This document shows, one piece after another, positions 17,680-25,579 of a DNA stretch of 64,000 bases. The notes under the pieces are model-generated. The model searched no databases. It was not told the origin of the DNA and was given only the letters and a program-made list of their open reading frames with translations. This DNA is from Opitutaceae bacterium TAV5 (GTDB taxonomy: Bacteria; Verrucomicrobiota; Verrucomicrobiia; Opitutales; Opitutaceae). Made by a program: the position numbers and the translations under genes. Numbering within the stretch: the stretch's first letter is position 1; each line of letters starts with the position of its first letter. The stretch covers positions 5,627,001 through 5,691,000 of the forward strand of contig CP007053.1 in the NCBI GenBank assembly GCA_000242935.3, given 5' to 3'.

Positions 17680-20157
17680 TTAGTTACGAAGGAGGGCTTT
17701 GTTGGCGCGTTCGACGGCGGTGAAATAGTCCGTGTAGGGGTTGCCGGCGTCGTCAACGATCCCCCAGGACTGACGTTCGGTGTCGGAGAGGTTTTGCCAG
17801 CCAAAGAGAATGAAGCCGACAACGAAGGGAAGCTGGTCGTAAACCTGGCGGAGAAGGTTGGCGTATTCTTCACCACGCTGCTTCTGCGTGTAGAGGGTGG
17901 CGGTGGGATTGGGAAGGCGGGCATCGAGGGCTTGTAGTCCTGTTTCGGATATGATGACGGGGCGGCCTGTGATGCGGTGGACGCGGCGAAGGATGTCGAG
18001 CTGGGCGGGGCTGTAGGTGGCGGCCTGCCATTTGCTGAAGGGATAGGCGTTCCAGGCGATGAGGTCGTAGTTTTTCCAGGCGGCGAGCATCTCGTCGGTG
18101 GCGTTCCCCATGAAACGGTTGGAGGCGATGAGTTTCCCGGGGAGTTCAGCCCGGAGGGTTTCGAGCATGAAGCCGGCGTAGATGCCCATGGCATAGACGG
18201 CGAAGTCGTAGAGATCGGTTTCCACGATGCCCCGGACACGGGCCGCCTGGCGGGGGGCGGCGTGGCCGTCCTCGGCGGCCACAACTTTGGGAGAAGGCGT
18301 CTTGCGGGCGGAGGCGGGGTCGAGATCGGGAGCGGCGGTGAAGTCGGAAAGGCTGGCAGAGGCCGGGAGCTCGGGAGCCCAGGCTGCGCGGAGCTTTTCG
18401 AGGTCGTTGCCATAGCGATCGGCAAGCCAGCGGACGAAGGCGGCGCGGCAGGCGGGGGAATAGATGTAGCCGATGACGCTGCCTCCGTTGACAGAACCAT
18501 CCAGGGGGATCTCGTTGTTGACGAAAAGGCCGATGAGCGCGGGGTTGTTGCCCCACTCGGCGGCGAAGCGGCGGGCTTCGGCGCGATAACGGGCGCGCCA
18601 GCCTTCGTCGAACGGATCGGCAAGATGGCGCTCCTCACGACCGGCGCGATTTTTGAGCCAGGGGCCGCCGGCTTCGGGGCCGAGGTACTGGAAGTGATAA
18701 AGCCCGGCCTGGCGGGCGGCGCGGTGAAAGGGAGCAGTGGTGGCGGCGGGAGAGATGCCGTTGAATCCGAGCCGGCTGACCGTCGCGAGGGTGTCGTCGA
18801 TATAATGGCTCTCGTCAGGATAGCGTTCCATCATGGAACGGTAATGGCGGTAGTTGATGTTGGGGAGGAGGCCGAGGGTCTGGATGCCCAGGAAATACAG
18901 GGAATGACCGGCAGGCGTGACAAGTTGCCAGCGGGTGGTCGGGTTTTGGCCGGTGCCGGGTGCGGCGGTACGCCAGGGAGTGGAGGATGCGGAGACGGGG
19001 GCCCGGGATGGAGAGGCCAACGTGTTCCGGATCGGGGATGGTGTGGAGCGTGTGCTCCAGGCTTGTGGCTCGCGGAGGGGATAGATGTCGGGGATGCGTC
19101 CCCAGCGGGCAGGCTCGTTGCCCTTGTAGGTCCGTGCGATGAGGGGCGTGGGCGGGAGCGTGCCGGCGGAGTTGTTCAGGGCGGGCGCGGGAAGGGTTGT
19201 CCAGTTGGAATCGGAGACGATGATACAACGGGTATCGGGAGTATCGTAGCCGAGAGCGCAGAGAATCTGGAGGGTCGAAGCGGGTGTTGTCGCGGAGAGG
19301 GTGGAGGCGGGGCGAATGACAACAGTATTTTCATTATCGGTACGCAGGAGGCCGTCGATGGAGAATTCCCTGGCGACGGGAAGGGGGACGGACGGCCACT
19401 TCGAGGCATCCTGGTTTTTGAGCGCAGCCTGGCCGAGGTTATGGCCATTGACGATGACCTCAACCGGGGTGGAAGCGATGATCTGGAGCCAGGATTGGCG
19501 GGGCGTGGCAGTGATCGAAAAGGTGCGTTGCGCACCGGAGGCAGGAAGGCTGATAAGTTGGGGAATGGGTAACGATCCCCATGGAGAAATATGGCGCGTG
19601 AGTGTGATGGAGCGGAACTGGATTGCGGCAGGGCCTTGGCTGGGAACAAGCGCGAGCTCAATGGAAGAGGCCGTGCGAAGCGCGCTCAGGCGCCAGAGAT
19701 CGCCGCCGACAATGCTGGCAAGCGGGAGTGTTTCGCGCTGCCATTGGCCGACAGGAGCGGGAGGAAGGCGGAGGCCGTAGAGCTTGCTGTTGTCGGTGGT
19801 GCGGAGGTTGATGTTGATTTCGCGGGCGCTGATGCTGTCGGGGATGCGGTATTCAAATTCAAGTGTGGTATCGGCAACGGGACTGCGAGTGCCGAGGATG
19901 GCCACAACAGGACCCCTGGATACCCGCAATTCGGCACAGGCATCGGCAGTGCCCTGGTATTTGAGTTCACGAGCGACCGGACTGGGGGACCAGGAGCGAA
20001 GGGCGGCACAATCCTTTTGAGTGGGAGCCCAGGAAGTGGTCGTTTGCGATGAGAGAAGCAAAGGCGCCTGGTAAATGCCGGCATCGATTTCCGTGGCATG
20101 AGCAATACGGGGAATCGCAGCAGAAAGAAAGAGGAGGATTGCGAGGCGAAAACGCAT
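17680..20157 (-). CDS. Secreted clan GH-A glycoside hydrolase (GH42/agarase-like)
   Basis: 825-aa exported enzyme. The start at 20157 (MRFRLAILLFLSAAIPRIAHA) begins a clean signal peptide. The first ~350 residues are beta-rich ancillary domains. The catalytic half begins near WQLVTPAGHSLYFLGIQTLGL, a stretch resembling GH42 and beta-agarase-type barrels. Putative catalytic glutamates: Glu549 in LFVNNEIPLD (acid/base) and Glu738 in VIISETGLQA (nucleophile), 189 residues apart, as usual for beta-galactosidase-like clan GH-A enzymes. It is the first gene of the minus-strand glycan locus, next to the LacI pair, with a perfect palindromic operator candidate about 200 bp upstream. Exact GH family is uncertain. 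Confidence 0.75.
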   Translation of the reverse strand: MRFRLAILLFLSAAIPRIAHATEIDAGIYQAPLLLSSQTTTSWAPTQKDCAALRSWSPSPVARELKYQGTADACAELRVSRGPVVAILGTRSPVADTTLEFEYRIPDSISAREININLRTTDNSKLYGLRLPPAPVGQWQRETLPLASIVGGDLWRLSALRTASSIELALVPSQGPAAIQFRSITLTRHISPWGSLPIPQLISLPASGAQRTFSITATPRQSWLQIIASTPVEVIVNGHNLGQAALKNQDASKWPSVPLPVAREFSIDGLLRTDNENTVVIRPASTLSATTPASTLQILCALGYDTPDTRCIIVSDSNWTTLPAPALNNSAGTLPPTPLIARTYKGNEPARWGRIPDIYPLREPQAWSTRSTPSPIRNTLASPSRAPVSASSTPWRTAAPGTGQNPTTRWQLVTPAGHSLYFLGIQTLGLLPNINYRHYRSMMERYPDESHYIDDTLATVSRLGFNGISPAATTAPFHRAARQAGLYHFQYLGPEAGGPWLKNRAGREERHLADPFDEGWRARYRAEARRFAAEWGNNPALIGLFVNNEIPLDGSVNGGSVIGYIYSPACRAAFVRWLADRYGNDLEKLRAAWAPELPASASLSDFTAAPDLDPASARKTPSPKVVAAEDGHAAPRQAARVRGIVETDLYDFAVYAMGIYAGFMLETLRAELPGKLIASNRFMGNATDEMLAAWKNYDLIAWNAYPFSKWQAATYSPAQLDILRRVHRITGRPVIISETGLQALDARLPNPTATLYTQKQRGEEYANLLRQVYDQLPFVVGFILFGWQNLSDTERQSWGIVDDAGNPYTDYFTAVERANKALLRN

Positions 20158-20583
20158 GGGGCCTTGAAAGGAGGGTAAACGCATCTATCGACGGGTGAGG
20201 GAGTCGGCGGGTTGCAGGTTAAGTGTTTAAGCTATTGAATAAAAATTTTCATTATTGGGCGGAACCGAAGGGGCCGAGTCGGTGAGAATCCGGGCGACAG
20301 GGAAGAGGCAAAGGATGGCGACGAGGTATGGCATGGATGGTCAAGATAACTGCGGCAGGAAAGACTGAATGCATTCAGTCTTTGGAAGTCAATGCCCGAT
20401 TTTCCGGAATCTGGAGGAGGTATTTTTTCACGGAGCGACGGCTTTTAGCCGTTGCAGACGAAGCGCGGCGAGCGATTCGCCATCATCCAGAGGCAATCGC
20501 TCCCGTTACCGGCGGCACTGCGCGCCGTCGCAACGGCCGGGGGTCGTCACTTCTTGCTTCGGCGCCTGCTCTTTCATCGCGCT
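20158..20583. other. Control region between glycosidase operon and LacI gene
   Basis: 426 bp with no credible gene. It carries the 24-bp operator-like palindrome listed separately, an AT-rich tract around 20230-20262 that may hold the minus-strand promoter, and a stem-loop GCGACGGCT/AGCCGTTGC (20435-20443 with 20447-20455, one G-T pair). The stem-loop may belong to a GC-rich dispersed repeat. Confidence 0.5.
20360..20383. promoter_or_regulatory. 24-bp perfect palindrome, candidate LacI operator
   Basis: Left half AAAGACTGAATG is followed directly by its exact complement CATTCAGTCTTT written in mirror order, giving 24 self-complementary bases. The core TGAATGCATTCA matches the TGAATCCATTCA element at 21756-21767 just before the LacI gene at 21780. 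A CG/GC-centred palindrome with conserved flanks is the usual operator form of LacI-family repressors. It is about 200 bp upstream of the 825-aa glycosidase start, so one or both LacI paralogues probably control that operon here. Confidence 0.65.
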
Positions 20584-21603
20584 TTACGGAGCGGTTTTCC
20601 GGCGGGTGAGGGTGTTGCCGGGGATGAGCAGATGGAGGGGTTTGGTATTCGGTTTTCGGATAAGCGTGAGCGCGGCGCCGGCCAGGGCCTCGCCGAGCTC
20701 CTCGCAGGGTTCGTGCATGCTCGTCAGCCCGATCGCTTCGTGGCCGCTGGCGAGCAGGTCGCCCATCGAGACGACCGCAATCTGGTCGGGAATTTTGACG
20801 CCGACCTTCGTCAGCGTCTCCAGCAGGGGAAGGGCAAGACCGTCGTTGACGACAAAGAGGGCGTCGGGCCGGGAGGCGGGTTGCGACACGAGGCGGACGA
20901 CGGCGTCGCGGGGAATCTCGCCGGACCTGGCCCACACGACCCGGTCCTCGCGCAGCGGGAGGCCGGCCTCGGCGAGGCAATCGAGGTAGGCCTGGTAGCG
21001 CGCCTTCGTCATCGTCATGCGCGGGTCGGGTCCGACAAAAGCGATGCGCTTGCGTCCGGAGGCCAGCAGGTGGCGGATGGCGACCCTGGCGGCCTCGCCG
21101 GAATCCCAGGCGGCGTAGCTGGCCTCGGGGAGGTCGGGCAGGGTGTCTCCGAGGAGAATGAGCTTCTGTTTCTGGCGAATGAGGGTGCGATAGAGGTCGA
21201 GGTTCTCGGGCTGCGGGAAACAGATGAGGGCGTCGACGCGACGCTGGAGGAAGGAGTGGATTTCGCGTTCTTCGCGCGCCTGATCCCAGAAGTGCACACC
21301 GAGGAGAGGAGTGAGGCCGGCGCGGTCAAAAACGCGGGTCATGCCCCAGAGGACGCGGTGCGCCCAGTTCTCGTCGAGAGCGGCGAAGATGACGCCCACG
21401 GTGTCGGTGTGCTTGCGGCGGAGATTGTGGGCGAAGAAGTTGGGCCGGTAATCCATCTGCCTGGCGGCGGCGCACACGCGCTCGATGGTGGCCTCCGGGA
21501 GCTTCATTTCGCGTCCGCGCCCGTTGAGCGCGTAACTGACGGTGGCGATGGAGAGATCGAGGTGACGGGCGAGGGCGGTGATGGTGACGGGTTTGGCGGT
21601 CAT
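20584..21603 (-). CDS. LacI family transcriptional regulator (paralogue A)
   Basis: 339-aa LacI/GalR protein: HTH VTITALARHLDLSIATVSYALNG, hinge RVCAAARQMDYRPNFFAHNLRR, and an effector domain with DALFVVNDGLALPLLETL and a C-terminal PGNTLTRRKTAP. It is strongly similar along its whole length to the divergently transcribed LacI at 21780-22805 (same SYALNGRG, EEREIHSFLQRRVDALICFP and LPDLPEASYAAWDSG patterns), so the pair arose by duplication. The two starts are 176 bp apart. Probably controls the glycosidase operon that begins at 20157 on the same strand. Confidence 0.93.
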   Translation of the reverse strand: MTAKPVTITALARHLDLSIATVSYALNGRGREMKLPEATIERVCAAARQMDYRPNFFAHNLRRKHTDTVGVIFAALDENWAHRVLWGMTRVFDRAGLTPLLGVHFWDQAREEREIHSFLQRRVDALICFPQPENLDLYRTLIRQKQKLILLGDTLPDLPEASYAAWDSGEAARVAIRHLLASGRKRIAFVGPDPRMTMTKARYQAYLDCLAEAGLPLREDRVVWARSGEIPRDAVVRLVSQPASRPDALFVVNDGLALPLLETLTKVGVKIPDQIAVVSMGDLLASGHEAIGLTSMHEPCEELGEALAGAALTLIRKPNTKPLHLLIPGNTLTRRKTAP

Positions 21604-21755
21604 CCGGTTTTACGGGTTCGGAGGGCGAGACTTGTTGCCGGGTTTTCAGAGGATGCAATGTTTCTTCGTCCGGATTTTTCATGCTGCGTATTTTTTCCTG
21701 GATACGCATCGAATGTCTCGCATCCGGGCCGCGGGGGTTTAGGGTGGGCAAAAAC

Positions 21756-21767
21756 TGAATCCATTCA
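21756..21767. promoter_or_regulatory. Candidate LacI operator TGAATCCATTCA
   Basis: 5-bp arms TGAAT/ATTCA with a CC centre and the wider context ACTGAATCCATTCACT, which matches the core of the 24-bp palindrome at 20360-20383 except for the centre and one outer base. It ends 12 bp before the ATG of the LacI gene at 21780, a position suited to autorepression. Confidence 0.6.
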
Positions 21768-21779
21768 CTTGATCCACGC

Positions 21780-22805
21780 ATGAGTTCCAAAACAGTCACC
21801 ATTGCCGCGCTTGCCCGTCATCTTGGCCTGGGGGCGGCGACTGTCAGCTACGCCCTCAACGGGCGCGGGCCGGAGATGAAAATTTCCGAAAGCACGGTCG
21901 AGCGCATCCGGGCGGCAGCGGACGAGTTGGGCTACCAGCCCAATTTTTTCGCCTCCACGCTGCGCCGCCAGCGGACGGACAGCATCGGGGTGGTGTTCGC
22001 GGACTTGTCAGACAACTGGGCGGACCGGGTGCTCAAGGGGATGCTGCGGGTGCTGGACGGGCACGGCTACATGCCGCTGATCAGCGTGCATCTCTGGGAC
22101 AAGGCGCGGGAGGAGCGCGAGGTGCAGTCGCTCCTGAAGCGCAAGGTGGATGCGCTGATCTGCCTGCCGCTGCCGGAAAGCCGGGATTTTTATAAAAAAC
22201 TCATGGCGCAGAAACAAAAGCTGCTGCTCCTGAGCGACACGCTGCCCGACTTGCCGGAGGCGAGCTACGTGGCGTGGGATTCGGGCAAGGCGGCGCGCGA
22301 AGTGATGGAGCACCTGCTGGCGTCCGGGCGGCGGCGGATCGCCTTTGTCGGACCGACTCACCCCACCACCATGACGCTGGCGCGCTACCAGGCTTACTGC
22401 GATTGTCTGGGCGAGGCGGGTATCGCCTTGCGGGAGGACTGGATCATCTGGGAGAAGTCGGGCGTGGTGCCGACGGAGGCGGTGGCACGGTTGCTGGGGT
22501 CTTCGAATGCGAGGAATCGTCCCGACGCGCTGTTCGTCCTGAACGATGCACTGGCGCTGCGTCTTCTCGAAAAAATCCGCGAGATGGGGGTGCGCATCCC
22601 GGAGGAGGTGGCGCTCGCGTCGATGGGAGATTTTCTCACGAGCAGCCATCAGTCGATCAGCCTGACGAGCGCGCCCGAACCGTGCGAGGAAATCGGGGCG
22701 GAGATTGCGAAGGCGGCGTTGAAGATGATCAGGAGCAAACGGGCGCAACGTATCCAGCTTCGCATTCCGGGCCAGCCGTTCGTGCCGCGCAACACGGCGC
22801 CGTGA
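21780..22805 (+). CDS. LacI family transcriptional regulator (paralogue B)
   Basis: 341-aa LacI/GalR protein: HTH VTIAALARHLGLGAATVSYALNG, hinge RIRAAADELGYQPNFFASTLRR, effector domain with LLLLSDTLPDLPEASYVAWDSG and DALFVLNDALALRLLEKI. It is a divergent paralogue of the regulator at 20584-21603. An operator-like element overlaps its presumed 5' leader, suggesting autoregulation. No Shine-Dalgarno precedes the ATG. Two related repressors recognising one motif could sense two different products of the same glycan; this is inference. Confidence 0.93.
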   Translation: MSSKTVTIAALARHLGLGAATVSYALNGRGPEMKISESTVERIRAAADELGYQPNFFASTLRRQRTDSIGVVFADLSDNWADRVLKGMLRVLDGHGYMPLISVHLWDKAREEREVQSLLKRKVDALICLPLPESRDFYKKLMAQKQKLLLLSDTLPDLPEASYVAWDSGKAAREVMEHLLASGRRRIAFVGPTHPTTMTLARYQAYCDCLGEAGIALREDWIIWEKSGVVPTEAVARLLGSSNARNRPDALFVLNDALALRLLEKIREMGVRIPEEVALASMGDFLTSSHQSISLTSAPEPCEEIGAEIAKAALKMIRSKRAQRIQLRIPGQPFVPRNTAP

Positions 22806-22839
22806 GGCGCGGAAGGGAACTCCTGAAAATTGAAAAACA

Positions 22840-23060
22840 AACCAACCGCGTACCGAGCGAAGCGACAGCCTGCCATGGACGCGAATGGACGTGAATAAAA
22901 ACACAACAAAATCACATTTGGAGCGGTTCGGATAAAGCTGTAGTCGTTTTTTAACCACGGATTTCGCGGATTATCACGGATTCAAACCATGCCTTGCCAC
23001 TTCCTTCGCGTCTATTCGCGTTCATGGCAGGCTGTCGCTTCGCCCGGTACGCGGTTGGTT
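22840..23060. repeat. 56-bp inverted repeat pair (22840-22895 / 23005-23060)
   Basis: The left arm begins AACCAACCGCGTACCGAGCG and the right arm ends with its mirror complement CGGTACGCGGTTGGTT. Over 56 bp there are 4 mismatches and no gaps, with a 109-bp spacer. The spacer has no gene. Confidence 0.85.
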
Positions 23061-23088
23061 CGTCCAGGCCTGGTTTTGGCGCAGCCCA

Positions 23089-23423
23089 TCCGTGAAACTA
23101 CCCTGAGAAACCGTGCATGGAAAAGCATGATTCCCCTATGGGGCGGGCTTGTTTTGGATGGCCGCAAAAAGATGCGAAAACCAGACCACGGATGACCTGG
23201 GGCGGCTGTGCCGCAACCGAAGAGAGAAGGATGGCCACGAAAAACACGAAAAAACACGCCGCGCATGAAATCCTCCATCGCGCTTATAAGCGCGCGGGAG
23301 GTTCCCGCCGGACAGAAGGGAATTTTGTGTTTTTTGTGGCTATCCCGGTTTGAATCCGGAACGCATCCGTACCGAGCGAAATCATGCGCTTCCGCGCACG
23401 ATTTTTCAGGGCAGTTTCACGGA
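23089..23423. repeat. 44-bp inverted repeat pair (23089-23132 / 23380-23423)
   Basis: The left arm starts TCCGTGAAACTACCCTGAGA; the right arm ends TTTCACGGA. About 7 mismatches in 44 bp without gaps. The spacer contains the phrase GCCGCAACCGAAG, also found near 53380, indicating shared dispersed repeat material. Confidence 0.7.
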
Positions 23424-23633
23424 TTTTTTTACCGGGTTTGCATTTTCGCCAGCCCATGTTCACGCGGTTTTCTGTGAGCACACTGAATCATTGCACTACG
23501 GAGGATGGGAGCGGGGGGAGAAAGCCTGAGATTTCCACCCTCCACTCGCGGCGAAGCCGCCTCTGCGCCCGCTCCCTTCCTCTGTGGTGCAAGTTGCTTT
23601 TCCGGAATCCGCGAAACGATCTCCATGAATCCG

Positions 23634-23718
23634 GCCCACGAAACACACGAAATGACACGAAAAACGAACCATCGGTTTTCTGTCTTTCTTTTCGTGTCCT
23701 TTCGTGTGTTTCGTGGGC
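23634..23718. repeat. 30-bp inverted repeat pair of the CACGAAACACACGAAA type
   Basis: GCCCACGAAACACACGAAAT... (23634-23663) is mirrored by ...TTTCGTGTGTTTCGTGGGC (23689-23718) with one mismatch in 30 bp and a 25-bp loop. Short repeats of this wording are widespread as dispersed palindromes in several bacterial phyla. Confidence 0.8.
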
Positions 23719-23806
23719 TATCCTTTGGTTCGGGCGCAGCCAACCTGTGTCTATTCGCGGTCAAAAAGCATTTTTTCAGGGGTTCCCGGAAACCCTGTCG
23801 AATCGA

Positions 23807-25285
23807 TCAGCCCCGTCCGGCGCGGGCGAGGCGGGCGTGGAGGTGGCGGAGGCGGGCGGAGCGGTAGCGGGCCTCTTCCACGATTTCTTCGGGGTACAGG
23901 AAACCGCGATTGAGCCGGGCGAAACGGCGGTCGAGCGCATCGGATTCCTTCAGCAGCCCCGCCAGCAGGCGGGCGGCCGCGGGGCGACGCGCGGCGGTGA
24001 ACCACGCGGACTGGAGCCGCGACTCGGCAATCTTGAACCGGAGATGGAATTCGCGGAGATCGGCCATCAGGCGCAGGTGGGCGAATTCCGTGGCATGGCG
24101 GCGGGGGCGCAGGCCGGCGAGCAGGCGTGAAGCCGTACGGGCGGAGCGGTGAAGCGCAGCCAGATTGACCCCCGGGCTGACGGGGGTCGCATCGGCGTTG
24201 AGCGCGCGCCAGAGAGCACGGCCGCCGCGGTCGTCGAGGCCGAAGCGGGTGCGGGCGTAGTCGATGACAAACGCTTCGGGGGAAAAAGACTGGCCGGCGG
24301 CGGTGGTGTCGAGCGCGGCGCGGAAGGCTTGCTGCAGGATTCCGAATCCGGAAGCAGGATACACGCGACGTATGGGAAGGATGTCGATGAATTCTCCCGG
24401 CTTGTCGCGCAGATAACCGTAAACACCCGATGTGGACCACGAGGTCAGGATCATGCCGCGATAGCCGGCGTCGCGGGCGAAGGGCAGGAAGTCGCGGAGG
24501 TTGTCGAAATGCGTGCGCCAGCAGGTGAGGGCGTGGTTGTCGGGCGAGGACCGGAGGGCGGGGGCGCCCCAGAATTCGAAGCCGGCCTTTCCGGCGGTGC
24601 TCCGGAGTTTTTCGAGGTCGCCGAAATGGTTCACGGGCCAGCCGTAATTCCAGTCCACGAACACGCTGCCGCGCGGCATGTCGGCGGCGGCCTCCGGATT
24701 TTTCAGGAGCATGTCGGCCCAGAGAACAGGACGCTTGCCGAGGCTGACGACGAGGTCGGCGACCCGTTTGAAATAATCGACGTAGAGGCGCGACTTGCCG
24801 TGTTTTTCGGCCTTGGCCCGGCAGGCCGGGCAGTGGCCGAGCAGGTAGGTCTCGTCGCCGCCGATGTGGATGAAGGGCGAGGGATGGGTGGCGGCGATGT
24901 CGCGGAAAATGTCGGTGAAGACGGCGAGCGCCTCGTCGATCTTGCAGGGGCAGAGTTGGCAGATGTCGGCGTCGCTCTCGCGCAAATGGGCGTAGCGGTC
25001 GTGTTGCAGGATGTATTCGATGTGGCCGAAACACTGCTGGAGGGGAATCACATCGAGGCCGAGCCGGGTGCATTCGGCGATGAAGCCGGTCAGTTCCTCG
25101 CGGGTGTACGCGTAGCGATTGGAAATGAGGGCGTGTTTGTCGAACGGGTACGCGCCTTCCCATTCGATCATGAGCGTGTTGTGTCCGAGGGAGGCCGCCT
25201 CCCGGGCGAGCGCGCGGAGCGCGGGCATGGGCATGACCTGGATGCGGAAGTCGATATGGAGGCCGGTGCGGGCGAAGGTGGTCAT
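23807..25285 (-). CDS. GH20 family beta-N-acetylhexosaminidase-like enzyme
   Basis: 492-aa protein with the GH20 barrel. The diagnostic HIGGDETYLLGHC carries the catalytic Asp144-Glu145 pair used for substrate-assisted cleavage of terminal beta-linked N-acetylhexosamines. Other typical pieces are PLQQCFGHIEYIL early in the barrel and VFVDWNYGW later. There is no signal peptide, so it probably acts in the cytoplasm on imported oligosaccharides. It lacks the separate N-terminal GH20b domain of classical hexosaminidases. It lies upstream in map order of an operon with a second GH20-like gene, a ROK regulator and a solute-binding protein, but is separated from them by a repeat-containing gap and is not obviously in the same transcript. 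Confidence 0.85.
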   Translation of the reverse strand: MTTFARTGLHIDFRIQVMPMPALRALAREAASLGHNTLMIEWEGAYPFDKHALISNRYAYTREELTGFIAECTRLGLDVIPLQQCFGHIEYILQHDRYAHLRESDADICQLCPCKIDEALAVFTDIFRDIAATHPSPFIHIGGDETYLLGHCPACRAKAEKHGKSRLYVDYFKRVADLVVSLGKRPVLWADMLLKNPEAAADMPRGSVFVDWNYGWPVNHFGDLEKLRSTAGKAGFEFWGAPALRSSPDNHALTCWRTHFDNLRDFLPFARDAGYRGMILTSWSTSGVYGYLRDKPGEFIDILPIRRVYPASGFGILQQAFRAALDTTAAGQSFSPEAFVIDYARTRFGLDDRGGRALWRALNADATPVSPGVNLAALHRSARTASRLLAGLRPRRHATEFAHLRLMADLREFHLRFKIAESRLQSAWFTAARRPAAARLLAGLLKESDALDRRFARLNRGFLYPEEIVEEARYRSARLRHLHARLARAGRG

Positions 25286-25434
25286 GGAATGGGTGGGTGC
25301 TTTGATTCAATTACGCGGATGACACAGGGAGGGCACTTTTCCCGTCGCGGGAAAAGTCGAGGGCAGGGAGGCCACAACGATCATGACACACCCTTCCCGG
25401 ATGAATGATACCAACGTCCTGAAATCTCCGGATT

Positions 25435-25508
25435 TTTACACAAAGATCGCAAAGAGCGCAAAGGATCAGTATTCATACACTTCGCGGTCTTCGCGATCTT
25501 TGTGTAAA
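25435..25508. repeat. 29-bp inverted repeat pair of the ACAAAGATCGCAAAG type
   Basis: TTTACACAAAGATCGCAAAG... (25435-25463) is mirrored by ...CTTCGCGATCTTTGTGTAAA (25480-25508), 3 mismatches in 29 bp, 16-bp loop. It sits in the 294-bp gap after the solute-binding gene. A further phrase CTCCGTGTCCTCTGTGTAAC follows at about 25551-25570. The same type of repeat occurs at 55069-55182. Confidence 0.8.
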
Positions 25509-25579
25509 GTAATTCAGCGGGGTGGTCCTCCCCGGGCTCTGCGCCTTCTCCGTGTCCTCTGTGTAACCGGATCGTGGAT

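Larger units (their letters stand above)
22806..23806. repeat. Gene-free 1-kb region packed with inverted repeats
   Basis: Between the convergent LacI and GH20 genes no credible coding sequence is seen. At least three separate inverted-repeat pairs are present (each listed separately), together with short dispersed-repeat phrases such as AACCACGGATTTCGCGGATT. They look like layered copies of dispersed palindromic repeat families. Any of them could act as a bidirectional transcription barrier between the converging genes. Confidence 0.65.

Noticed and set aside
22806-23806. CRISPR array or small RNA genes in the repeat-rich gap
   Set aside because: The repeats are inverted pairs of different wording, not regularly spaced direct repeats, and no RNA-gene signature was seen.
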